Below are positions 1-8,661 of a stretch of 17,099 nt of DNA, in pieces. The position numbers were made by a program, and so were the translations under genes. The stretch is taken from contig JAEEOD010000161.1 in assembly GCA_016284115.1 (NCBI GenBank), forward strand, positions 1 through 17,099, read 5' to 3'. Below the pieces are notes generated by a model that saw nothing but the letters and a program-made list of their open reading frames with translations, made no database searches and had not been told where the DNA came from. The number at the start of each line of letters is the position of its first letter. Position 1 is the first letter of the stretch. The stretch comes from Bacteroidaceae bacterium (GTDB lineage Bacteria; Bacteroidota; Bacteroidia; Bacteroidales; Bacteroidaceae).

Positions 1-1
1 C

Positions 2-358
2 AGCGGATGCTTCCAGCGAGTACAACCAGGCGACAAGATCTGGCCTGCCGGAGCAGAATGTCAGTTAGCTGAAGGAAATGCCGGAATGGTGGTTGGCTTA
101 GGTGGCTATAAAGTGGAAGGTGCCATGCAGCGTGGAGAATTTGGCATCAAAGCCCGCATTGCTGAGAATCCTTCAGATAAACCATTTGGCGAGTGGAACG
201 AAGCTGACATCGAGTGTGTAGGTAAACACATGACATTCAAGATTAACGGTGTTGTACAGAACGAAGCTGATGGCGAGTTCGATCATGGCTACATTGCATT
301 GCAGAGTGAGGGCGGTCCATTGCAATTCAGGAATATCACTATTTTTGAGTTAAAATAA
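2..358 (+). CDS. DUF1080 (3-keto-disaccharide hydrolase-like) domain protein, C-terminal part only
   Basis: The reading frame is open from the left edge of the window, so the N-terminus is missing; 118 codons and a TAA stop are visible. An internal ATG at 86 is unlikely to be the true start, because the residues before it (GCFQRVQPGDKIWPAGAECQ) already match the middle of a DUF1080 domain. The visible part carries the typical late motifs of this family: WNEADIECVGKHMTFKINGV (the family pattern is a W-N-x-x-E-I strand, then a 'G x x I x H x V N G' hairpin) and the terminal GYIALQSEGGPLQFRNITI block. DUF1080 is a concanavalin-like jelly-roll fold, often secreted in Bacteroidetes and linked to sugar or glycoside metabolism. 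The exact substrate cannot be told from this fragment. No strong terminator follows; the next 100 bp are very A+T rich. Confidence 0.85.
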   Translation, partial: SGCFQRVQPGDKIWPAGAECQLAEGNAGMVVGLGGYKVEGAMQRGEFGIKARIAENPSDKPFGEWNEADIECVGKHMTFKINGVVQNEADGEFDHGYIALQSEGGPLQFRNITIFELK

Positions 359-399
359 AAAAAATATTGAATATATTTTTTTATAATTAAAAAAAGATT

Positions 400-407
400 T
401 ATATTTG
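400..407 (+). promoter_or_regulatory. Bacteroidetes-type -7 element upstream of the DUF4332 gene
   Basis: TATATTTG matches the Bacteroidetes -7 consensus TAnnTTTG. A clear TTTG element at the expected -33 distance is not visible; the region there is a T-rich tract (about 376-382). The predicted 5' UTR of about 45 nt contains two short inverted repeats, AGGAA-TAT-TTCCT (419-431) and ATTAA-CC-TTAAT (435-446), just before the start codon. This supports the DUF4332 gene being transcribed separately from the DUF1080 gene. Confidence 0.5.
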
Positions 408-459
408 AGGCGATTAACAGGAATATTTCCTATTATTAACCTTAATAAAACATTCAACT

Positions 460-867
460 ATGGCTTACAAGATTATCGACATTGAGGGTGTTGGTGAGGT
501 TTATGCAGAGAAGTTGATTGCTGCAGGTATTACTAAACCCGAAGAATTGTTACAAAAGTGTGCAGCTCCTGCTGGACGTAAGGCTTTGGCAGAAGAAACC
601 GGTATTGCTGATGGTCTGATTTTAAAATGGACAAACCATGCAGATTTATTCCGTATTAAGGGCGTTGGCCCCCAGTTCTCAGAACTATTGGAAGCTGCTG
701 GCGTTGATACAGTGAAGGAATTGAGAAATCGCAATCCGGAGAATCTGGCTGCTAAAGTTCTTGAAGTCAACGAACAGAAGCATCTCGTTCGTCGTGTTCC
801 AGTAGTTAAGGAAATCATTAAGATGGTCAATCAGGCAAAAGAATTGCCCCCAATGATGACTTATTGA
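460..867 (+). CDS. DUF4332 family helix-hairpin-helix protein
   Basis: This is a 135-residue cytoplasmic protein with no signal peptide or membrane segment. It contains two helix-hairpin-helix-like units: IEGVGEVYAEKLIAAGI (residues 8-24) and IKGVGPQFSELLEAAGV (residues 66-82). Each has the GVG hairpin followed by a helix and the 'AAG[IV]' turn, a pattern also seen in the DNA-binding HhH units of ligases, RuvA and RadA-like proteins. The overall match is to DUF4332, small proteins with no established role. DNA or nucleic-acid binding is an inference from the fold only. The start at 460 lies about 50 nt downstream of a good promoter element, and the gene ends 20 bp before a perfect palindromic terminator, so it looks monocistronic. 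It converges on dapA. Confidence 0.85.
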   Translation: MAYKIIDIEGVGEVYAEKLIAAGITKPEELLQKCAAPAGRKALAEETGIADGLILKWTNHADLFRIKGVGPQFSELLEAAGVDTVKELRNRNPENLAAKVLEVNEQKHLVRRVPVVKEIIKMVNQAKELPPMMTY

Positions 868-887
868 TCTGCTCACTACAAAGATAT

Positions 888-922
888 GAGAGGTCGGAAT
901 ATTCCGACCTCTCTTTCTTTTT
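888..922 (+). terminator. Intrinsic terminator, perfect palindrome, between convergent genes
   Basis: A perfect 26-bp palindrome (arm GAGAGGTCGGAAT, 888-900, then its exact reverse complement, 901-913) is followed on the plus strand by TTTCTTTTTAT. This is a good intrinsic terminator for the DUF4332 gene. It sits 12 bp beyond the dapA stop on the other strand. Read on the minus strand the hairpin is followed by ATATCTTTG, a weaker U-tract, so it may also serve dapA less efficiently. Confidence 0.85.
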
Positions 923-925
923 ATA

Positions 926-1819
926 CTAGCATTTAATATTTAATTCATTCAAGATCTTTCGCATTGCTTCAAAAGTCGTGATTCGTGTAGGAACAAGAGG
1001 AAGACGCAATTTATTCTCAATCATACCCATCGCATGAAGCATCGCTTTCACACCAGCTGGATTGCCATCCACAAACAACAATTTGAACAACTCTGTAAAC
1101 TTATGATGAATTGTTAAGGCATTCGCATAATCACCTTGCAACGCTAGTCGTGTCATACGGCCAAACTCACGAGGGAAAGCATTGCCGATAACGGAAATAA
1201 CGCCGACTGCACCCATCGTAATCAACGGATAGGTAATGCCATCGTCACCAGAAATCACGTTGAACCCTTTTGGACGGTTCTTGATGATATCATCGATTTG
1301 AGTCATGTTGCCTGATGCTTCTTTCACAGCAATCACATTTTTAAAATCGTTAGCTATACGAAGTGTTGTCTCTGCCGTCATATTCGTACCTGTTCTGCCA
1401 GGCACATTATACAATACCAAAGGCAATTCGGTAGATTCAGAAATAGCTTTATAATGTTGATAGATACCTTCCTGAGAGGGTTTATTATAATATGGTACAA
1501 CGGAGAGAATGGCATCCACACCATTATAATTGCCGTTTTTTAGCGATTCCGTCACGCCATGAGTATTATTTCCACCCACCCCTAATAGGATAGGCACCTT
1601 GCCATTTACACGCTCTAGCACGGTTTCTTTTACCTTTTCTTTTTCGTAGTCTGTCAATGTAGGTGTTTCTGCTGTCGTGCCCAAAACACAGAGGAAATCA
1701 ACGTTATTCAGCAACAAGTAGTCAACCATACGCAATAACGCCGTATAGTCAACACTGTCATCCTGCTTGAATGGCGTTATTAACGCCACGCCTAATCCTC
1801 TTAAAGTAGTTTGTATCAT
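926..1819 (-). CDS. dapA: 4-hydroxy-tetrahydrodipicolinate synthase
   Basis: This 297-residue class I aldolase condenses pyruvate with L-aspartate semialdehyde, the first committed step to diaminopimelate and lysine, in the cytoplasm. The DapA signatures are all present. GTTAETPTL (47-55) carries the threonine(s) of the catalytic triad, PYYNKPSQEG (109-118) the triad tyrosine, and YNVPGRTG (137-144) the catalytic tyrosine and the arginine that binds the substrate carboxylate. VKEASGN (165-171) holds the Schiff-base lysine K166, and SGDDG follows at 190-194. Length is normal for the family (about 290-300). The usual GTTGES motif reads GTTAET, which I take as a lineage variant. The gene lies 53 bp downstream of ligA on the same strand with its own -7 element in the gap, so it may be both co-transcribed and independently initiated. 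No other lysine genes are adjacent. Confidence 0.97.
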   Translation of the reverse strand: MIQTTLRGLGVALITPFKQDDSVDYTALLRMVDYLLLNNVDFLCVLGTTAETPTLTDYEKEKVKETVLERVNGKVPILLGVGGNNTHGVTESLKNGNYNGVDAILSVVPYYNKPSQEGIYQHYKAISESTELPLVLYNVPGRTGTNMTAETTLRIANDFKNVIAVKEASGNMTQIDDIIKNRPKGFNVISGDDGITYPLITMGAVGVISVIGNAFPREFGRMTRLALQGDYANALTIHHKFTELFKLLFVDGNPAGVKAMLHAMGMIENKLRLPLVPTRITTFEAMRKILNELNIKC

Positions 1820-1848
1820 AAAAACGCGATTAATTCCTAATTTCGTTG

Positions 1849-1856
1849 CAAAGATA
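1849..1856 (-). promoter_or_regulatory. Bacteroidetes-type -7 element upstream of dapA
   Basis: On the minus strand the ligA-dapA gap contains TATCTTTG followed by CAAC, a near-ideal TAnnTTTG element. It would give a 5' UTR of roughly 25 nt. A TTG lies 22 nt upstream, slightly longer than the usual 19-20 nt spacing, so the -33 match is imperfect. Confidence 0.55.
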
Positions 1857-1872
1857 GTAATAGATTTGCAAA

Positions 1873-3882
<2,010 letters not shown>

Positions 3883-3895
3883 CTATATTTGGGTA

Positions 3896-3903
3896 CAAAT
3901 ATA
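3896..3903 (-). promoter_or_regulatory. Bacteroidetes-type -7 element upstream of ligA
   Basis: On the minus strand TATATTTG (consensus TAnnTTTG) lies 19 bp before the ligA start. The implied 5' UTR is short (about 13 nt). The -33 position carries only a T-rich stretch, so the call rests on the -7 element and its position in a divergent gap. Confidence 0.45.
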
Positions 3904-3931
3904 GTCTTTTCGCACGAAATATGAGAAAACA

Positions 3932-3963
3932 TTTGCACATAAAAAACCACTTTGTTAATTTTG
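3932..3963 (+). promoter_or_regulatory. Bacteroidetes-type promoter for the dcp-HAD-GNAT operon
   Basis: TTTG (3932-3935), a 20-nt spacer, and TAATTTTG (3956-3963) match the Bacteroidetes -33/-7 pattern with the expected spacing. The predicted leader to the start codon at 4007 is about 35 nt, A+T rich, and has no Shine-Dalgarno sequence, as is common in this phylum. Confidence 0.6.
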
Positions 3964-4006
3964 AACCCGAATATCACACATAATAAATGTTTAATAGTCA
4001 AATAAA

Positions 4007-6112
4007 ATGAAGAAACAATTTTTGATGGCATCAGTTGCTACGCTCTTGCTGGCAGGATGCACAAGTGAGAAAACCACTACCAATCCATTCTTTGCCGAGA
4101 AATACGGCACTGAATATGAAATTCCACCATTCAGCGAAATCACTACTGAGCACATTCGTGAAGCACTGCTTAAAGGTTATGAGGAGCAGAAACAAGAAAT
4201 CATGGCTATTGCAGACAATACTGAGGAGCCAACTTTAGAAAACACCATTTTAGCACTCGACAATGCTGGCCAGTTGCTCACCAAAGTCAGCAGTGTGTTT
4301 GGACCTTTGTCCAGCAGTAACTCTACTCAAGAATTTCGTGATCTAGAGAAAGAAATTGCTCCCCTTAGTTCTGAGATGAGCACGCTAATTTACATGAACG
4401 ACAACCTGTTCCAGCGAGTTAAGAAACTCTATGACGATCAGGCTTCTATGAACTACACTAAGGAACAAGCTAAACTTATCGAGAAATATTACAAGCGTTT
4501 CGTTCGCAATGGTGCTTTATTAAACGAGACAGACAAGCAGAAATTGGCTGAGTTGAATAAAGAAATATCATTGGCACAACTGGAGTTCGAACAGAACCTG
4601 TTGCACGAAACCAACAACACCTTCGTTACGGTTGACAAACTAGAAGATCTAGACGGTCTGCCACAAGAAAACATCGATCGTGCCGCTGAGATGGCAAAGA
4701 AGAACGGCCAAGAAGGCAAATGGATGTTCAATATGCAGCGTGCCAGCTGCAACCCTGTCCTGCAGTTCTGCACTAACCGCGACTTACGCAAGAAGGTATA
4801 TGATGCTTACTACAATCGTGGCAATCAAGGCAACGAATGGGACAACAACGCTGTATCTGTCAAGATCATACAATTGCGCTTAGAGAAGGCTAAGTTGATG
4901 GGCTACAACGATTACGCTTCCTTTGCTCTTGACGACCGTATGGCAAAGACAAACGAGAATGTATATAACTTGCTCGATCAGATTTGGGAACCTGCCGTGA
5001 AGAAAGCCAATGAAGAGTTAGCAGATATCCGAGCAGAAATCAAGAAAGAAGGTAACAACTTTGAGCCAGAAGGTTGGGACTATATGTACTACATGGATAA
5101 GGCAAAGAAGGCTAAGTATGCCATTGATGACAACGAGGTACGTCCTTACTTGGAGGTATATAACGTTCAGCAGGGCATATTCTATGTAGCTAATAAACTC
5201 TATGGCTTGACCTTTACCGAACGCACTGATTTGCCTAAGTACCAGGAAGACACCAAGGTGTTCGAGGTACACGACAAGGACGGTTCTCTCATCGCTTTGT
5301 TCTACAGCGACTATTTCCCACGTGATGGCAAGGGCGCAGGTGCTTGGTGTACTAGTTTCCGTGGTTCTTACTATAAGGACGGCAAACGTGTAATTCCTAT
5401 CGTTGTTAACTGCGCAAGCCTCACTCCACCAAGTGGTAATACACCTGCTCTGCAGAACATCACTAACATTACCACCGAGTTCCATGAATTTGGCCACGCC
5501 CTCCATTCATTTATGCGTGATGTGCAATATCGTGGGACTGGTGGTGTAGAGCGAGACTTTGTAGAGGTTCCTTCACAAATCAACGAGCACTGGGCTTTGG
5601 AACCTGAAATTCTGAATGTGTATGCTAAACATTACCAGACAGGCGAAGTGATTCCTATGGAACTTGTGAAAAAGATTCAGGACAGCGAAAAGTATGGACA
5701 AGGTTTTGCTACAGTCGAACTGGTGGCTGCTTCTTTAGTTGACATGGACCTGCACACACTAACTGAGATTCCAGCCAATTTCAATGTAATGGACTTTGAG
5801 CAGCAGAAACTCAAAGAACGTGGCATCCCTCGTCAGATTTTCCCACGTTATCGTGTCACTAACTTCTCTCACACTATGGGTGGCGGATACACCGCTGGTT
5901 ATTATAGCTATTTATGGGCTGAGGTATATGAGTGTGACGCATTCCAGGCATACAAAGAAGCTGGCAATGTACTCGATAGCAGCATCGCTCAGCGTTTCCG
6001 TGATTACATCCTTGCTCCTGGCGGCATCGACGATGGTATGACGATGTACCGCAATTTCCGTGGGCGTGATCCAAAGATTGACGGCCTGTTGGATAACCGA
6101 GGTTTGAAATAA
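4007..6112 (+). CDS. dcp: M3 family peptidyl-dipeptidase (Dcp-like) lipoprotein
   Basis: This 701-residue zinc metallopeptidase of family M3 (Dcp/oligopeptidase A type) removes dipeptides from the C-terminus of peptides. Zinc-site residues are clear: HEFGH at 493-497 (H493, E494, H497) and the third ligand E520 in VERDFVEVPSQ. The C-terminal substrate-binding block FSHTMGGGYTAGYYSYLWAE is also present. Unlike cytosolic E. coli Dcp, the N-terminus is a lipoprotein signal: MKKQ, a hydrophobic core, then the lipobox LAGC with acylated cysteine C18. The product is therefore predicted to be membrane-anchored on the envelope side; the residues after C18 (TSEK) do not form a strong surface-export signal. 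It is the first gene of an operon, with the HAD-DUF3667 gene starting 11 bp downstream. A role in recycling or scavenging peptides in the periplasm is inferred. Confidence 0.95.
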   Translation: MKKQFLMASVATLLLAGCTSEKTTTNPFFAEKYGTEYEIPPFSEITTEHIREALLKGYEEQKQEIMAIADNTEEPTLENTILALDNAGQLLTKVSSVFGPLSSSNSTQEFRDLEKEIAPLSSEMSTLIYMNDNLFQRVKKLYDDQASMNYTKEQAKLIEKYYKRFVRNGALLNETDKQKLAELNKEISLAQLEFEQNLLHETNNTFVTVDKLEDLDGLPQENIDRAAEMAKKNGQEGKWMFNMQRASCNPVLQFCTNRDLRKKVYDAYYNRGNQGNEWDNNAVSVKIIQLRLEKAKLMGYNDYASFALDDRMAKTNENVYNLLDQIWEPAVKKANEELADIRAEIKKEGNNFEPEGWDYMYYMDKAKKAKYAIDDNEVRPYLEVYNVQQGIFYVANKLYGLTFTERTDLPKYQEDTKVFEVHDKDGSLIALFYSDYFPRDGKGAGAWCTSFRGSYYKDGKRVIPIVVNCASLTPPSGNTPALQNITNITTEFHEFGHALHSFMRDVQYRGTGGVERDFVEVPSQINEHWALEPEILNVYAKHYQTGEVIPMELVKKIQDSEKYGQGFATVELVAASLVDMDLHTLTEIPANFNVMDFEQQKLKERGIPRQIFPRYRVTNFSHTMGGGYTAGYYSYLWAEVYECDAFQAYKEAGNVLDSSIAQRFRDYILAPGGIDDGMTMYRNFRGRDPKIDGLLDNRGLK

Positions 6113-6123
6113 TCTAAGTTAAT

Positions 6124-7863
6124 ATGGCGAAAGATTACGTCTATTATCTCTTCGACTTTGACCTGACTTTAGCTGACTCATCCCGAGGCATCGTGATGTG
6201 CTTTACAAACGTATTGCAAAGGCACGGCTATCTCGATGTGACAGAGATGCAGATAAAACGTACCATCGGAAAGACTTTAGAGGAATCTTTCGCCATACTT
6301 ACTGGTGTTGACGACCCTGCCCAACTGGCGTTGTGGAAGTTGGAATACACCAAAGAAGCAGATATCTACATGAACGACAATACAGTGCTGTTTCCTGAAA
6401 CAGTTGCTGTATTGACCAAACTGAAAGAACAAGGCGCCAAACTTGCCATTATCTCCACCAAATATCGCTACCGTATTCAGGCTGTGATAGATAAGTACTT
6501 TCCCCCTAATTTTATTGATGTCATCATTGGTGGAGAAGATGTAAAGAAATCTAAGCCCAACCCGCAAGGTGTAAAGACTGCACTCAAGAGGTTAAAAGCC
6601 AAACCTCAATTTGCGCTCTATGTAGGTGACAGCACGGTAGATGCCGAGACTGCGAAAAATGCTAGAGTTGATTTCTGTGGCGTTCTCAATGGTCTGACCA
6701 CATATGAAGAGTTGGCAGCCTATCCTCATCGTAAGATACTCAAAAACCTCACCTTGCTGCCTTTGTTGCAGAAGGATGCACATATCACAAACAAAAGGAG
6801 TTCTTTTATTCCTGCTAAATGGAATATTTATCGCAGGGCGTTCAATATCAAACAAATCAGAGGTAGACAGGGCCAGCCAAAAGAGACGTTGGAACAACAT
6901 GTTTGCCAAAATTGTGGAGATATCTATGAGGGTGATTACTGTCGCAGTTGTGGACAACCTGCTTCTACCCGACGCATCACTCTCATGCATTCATTCTCCA
7001 ATTTCTTTTCATCATTTTTCAATATCGAAAGCGGTTTCCTACACACCATCTACGAGTTGTGGTACCGTCCTGGCTATATGGTTATGGACTTTATCCGAGG
7101 CCATCGTCAGCCCTACTACAAGCCCTTCTCGTTGCTCATTGTAATAGCAGCCATCTATATAATTGCAGCGCACATCTTCGATCCTGGTTCTGTAGCGATA
7201 AAAGATAATACAAATAGCGAAAGCGTATGGGAACATATCTCCAATGCATTTAACGAAGAAAAAAACGACACCACCCTGAGCGTCAGCGACATCATCGGTC
7301 CGTCAGACGAGGTGAACAGAGACAGCAAACACTATAAGGCAGGATACGAAGACGGCAAAATCATCTCTACTTGGGTCTTGACGCACACAGGTCCTGGTTC
7401 GTATTTTTATGCTATCAAGGATTTGCTGATGGGATGGATTGAAGGTAACCAAGCTTTCGTATTCATCATCACTATACCTTTATATATTATAGGCGCCCGC
7501 CGAGGATTCCGCCATAGTCGTGTAAACAAGTTACTAAACACAGGCGAATACGCCTTTATCTTCGGCTATTTCGGTTCTCAGTTTATGATGAAAAACATGT
7601 TGTTGATACCGTTTTATGGTTCAGGTTCCCACGCCAGTATCGTTTGGGGATCAACCATTACCATTAGTAGTATTATCGAGTTTTTGCTGATGACGCGCAA
7701 CTTCAAGCAGCTTTTCCAACTCGATTGGAAGGCTACGATCAAGGGCACTATCAAGACCTATTTCTATATGATGGTCTCTTTCTTTACTCTTCTCATTACG
7801 AGTGCCATCCTCCTCGGATTACTAGTCTTTGGCATCATTGCCCTTGTCGATTTATTCAGATAA
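6124..7863 (+). CDS. HAD phosphatase fused to zinc-ribbon/membrane DUF3667 module
   Basis: This 579-residue two-part protein begins with a HAD hydrolase of the phosphoglycolate-phosphatase/beta-PGM type (about 1-215). Motif I is DFDLT (nucleophile D11, D13), motif II is the serine of IISTKYR (S111), motif III is the lysine of SKPNP (K144) and motif IV is GDSTVD (D169, D173). Residues about 15-85 form the small helical cap. After a basic linker (about 216-255) comes a zinc ribbon C261-x2-C264-x8-C273-x2-C276. The DUF3667 hallmark block follows (FFNIESGFLHTIYELWYRPG, then FIRGHRQPYYKPFSLL). Hydrophobic segments lie at about 334-351, 444-457, 475-497, 505-523 and 546-577. No methionine occurs between residues 83 and 288, so the ribbon has no ATG start of its own and the fusion looks genuine. 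The HAD part would be cytosolic. The substrate is unknown. It is the middle gene of a three-gene operon. Confidence 0.9.
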   Translation: MAKDYVYYLFDFDLTLADSSRGIVMCFTNVLQRHGYLDVTEMQIKRTIGKTLEESFAILTGVDDPAQLALWKLEYTKEADIYMNDNTVLFPETVAVLTKLKEQGAKLAIISTKYRYRIQAVIDKYFPPNFIDVIIGGEDVKKSKPNPQGVKTALKRLKAKPQFALYVGDSTVDAETAKNARVDFCGVLNGLTTYEELAAYPHRKILKNLTLLPLLQKDAHITNKRSSFIPAKWNIYRRAFNIKQIRGRQGQPKETLEQHVCQNCGDIYEGDYCRSCGQPASTRRITLMHSFSNFFSSFFNIESGFLHTIYELWYRPGYMVMDFIRGHRQPYYKPFSLLIVIAAIYIIAAHIFDPGSVAIKDNTNSESVWEHISNAFNEEKNDTTLSVSDIIGPSDEVNRDSKHYKAGYEDGKIISTWVLTHTGPGSYFYAIKDLLMGWIEGNQAFVFIITIPLYIIGARRGFRHSRVNKLLNTGEYAFIFGYFGSQFMMKNMLLIPFYGSGSHASIVWGSTITISSIIEFLLMTRNFKQLFQLDWKATIKGTIKTYFYMMVSFFTLLITSAILLGLLVFGIIALVDLFR

Positions 7864-7869
7864 TCTACT

Positions 7870-8427
7870 ATGTCTCTCATCATTCGACAAGCTATACCAT
7901 CAGATGCCCCCATCATCGCCCACATCATCGCCTTTGGTTTTGGCAACGACATGATGCAGCAGTATTGTGGGCCAAATGGAATAAAAATACTTGAAGCCTT
8001 GGCAGGTATGGAAGTATCACAATATAGCTATCACAACGCCTTGGTTGCAGAGATTGATGGTGAAGCTGCAGGTGCTATCGTAGGGTATGATGGCGCTCAG
8101 TTGCAGCAACTCAGACCACCCACTCTTGCTTATATCGAGCAACAGACAGGCATCCTGCCTCAGGTAGCAGAAGAGACGGAGCCTGGCGAGTTCTATCTCG
8201 ATTCTTTGGCAGTTTTCCCTAAGTACCGTCATCAAGGTATTGGCACCCAACTGATCCTTGCCATGAGTAACAAAGCCTTCAACGAAGGCCATCAGCGTGT
8301 TGGCCTTCTAGTTGATATGGGCAATCCCAATGCTGAGTGTCTCTACACTTCTTTAGGTTTCCAACGCGTCAACCAAAAGACGTTATTCAACCACCAAATG
8401 TGGCATATGCAGAAAGAGAATAGATAA
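7870..8427 (+). CDS. GNAT family N-acetyltransferase
   Basis: This 185-residue protein has the GNAT fold. It starts with the usual first strand and helix (LIIRQAIPSDAPIIAHII). The acetyl-CoA-binding motif A is DSLAVFPKYRHQGIGTQLI, with the pyrophosphate loop R120-x-x-G123-x-G125. The motif B region NPNAECLYTSLGFQ (152-165) has the asparagine and tyrosine commonly seen in the family. It transfers an acetyl group from acetyl-CoA to an amine; the acceptor cannot be predicted from sequence. The gene starts only 6 bp after the HAD-DUF3667 stop and so is the last gene of the dcp-HAD-GNAT operon. It is convergent with a TPR gene, with a repeat-rich gap between them. Confidence 0.93.
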   Translation: MSLIIRQAIPSDAPIIAHIIAFGFGNDMMQQYCGPNGIKILEALAGMEVSQYSYHNALVAEIDGEAAGAIVGYDGAQLQQLRPPTLAYIEQQTGILPQVAEETEPGEFYLDSLAVFPKYRHQGIGTQLILAMSNKAFNEGHQRVGLLVDMGNPNAECLYTSLGFQRVNQKTLFNHQMWHMQKENR

Positions 8428-8641
8428 TCTATAAGTCTATGTAAAGCCTGCTATCTATCTAAGTAAAGCTTGCTTTCTATCGTTCCAAAGTTCACTACCA
8501 CTCGTCGCGATGCTTCCCGTCACCCGACGCAGTATCTGCCATACCCCCATAGGAGATACTGCGATGAGTGATAGCAGATACTGGAACGACCCATAGCAGA
8601 TACTGCGACAACACGTAGAAATGCCTGGAATGAAAATGCGG
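8428..8641. repeat. Degenerate 22-nt-period repeat field in two inverted halves
   Basis: The convergent gap carries related units spaced exactly 22 nt apart. On the plus strand AGATACTG begins at 8554, 8576 and 8598, and the first two copies are preceded or followed by ATAG. On the minus strand units in the same register begin at 8537 (AGATACTGCG), 8515 (containing GCGACGAGTG), 8493 (containing TGGAACGA), 8471 and 8449. The last two give the direct repeat GTAAAGCnTGCTnTCTAT at 8441-8458 and 8463-8480 (16 of 18 identical). Inverted matches include CGCAGTATCTGC (8528-8539) with 8596-8607 (12 of 12), CACTCGTCGC (8499-8508) with 8561-8570 (9 of 10) and TCGTTCC (8480-8486) with 8583-8589 (7 of 7). 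The last two pairs nest around 8534-8535, so RNA from either strand could form a long interrupted hairpin. Function is unknown; it may act as a convergent transcription end or be a decayed repeat element. Confidence 0.65.
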
Positions 8642-8661
8642 ATAAAAGTGACTATTTTTAG

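Noticed and set aside
86..358. Complete small gene starting at the ATG at 86
   Set aside because: The frame is open upstream to the window edge and the upstream residues already match the DUF1080 domain, so this is the 3' end of a larger gene.
5018..5506. 162-codon open frame antisense to the dcp-like gene
   Set aside because: It lies fully opposite the conserved region of an M3 peptidase, with no recognisable domain. It is a shadow frame.
8428..8641. CRISPR array
   Set aside because: The repeat step is 22 nt with only 8-10 conserved bases per unit, units occur in both orientations, and there are no spacers of uniform length and no cas genes.
8428..8661. Insertion sequence or MITE with target duplication
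   Set aside because: No transposase frame, no flanking target-site duplication and no clean terminal inverted repeats at the edges were found. A decayed element cannot be excluded but is not supported.
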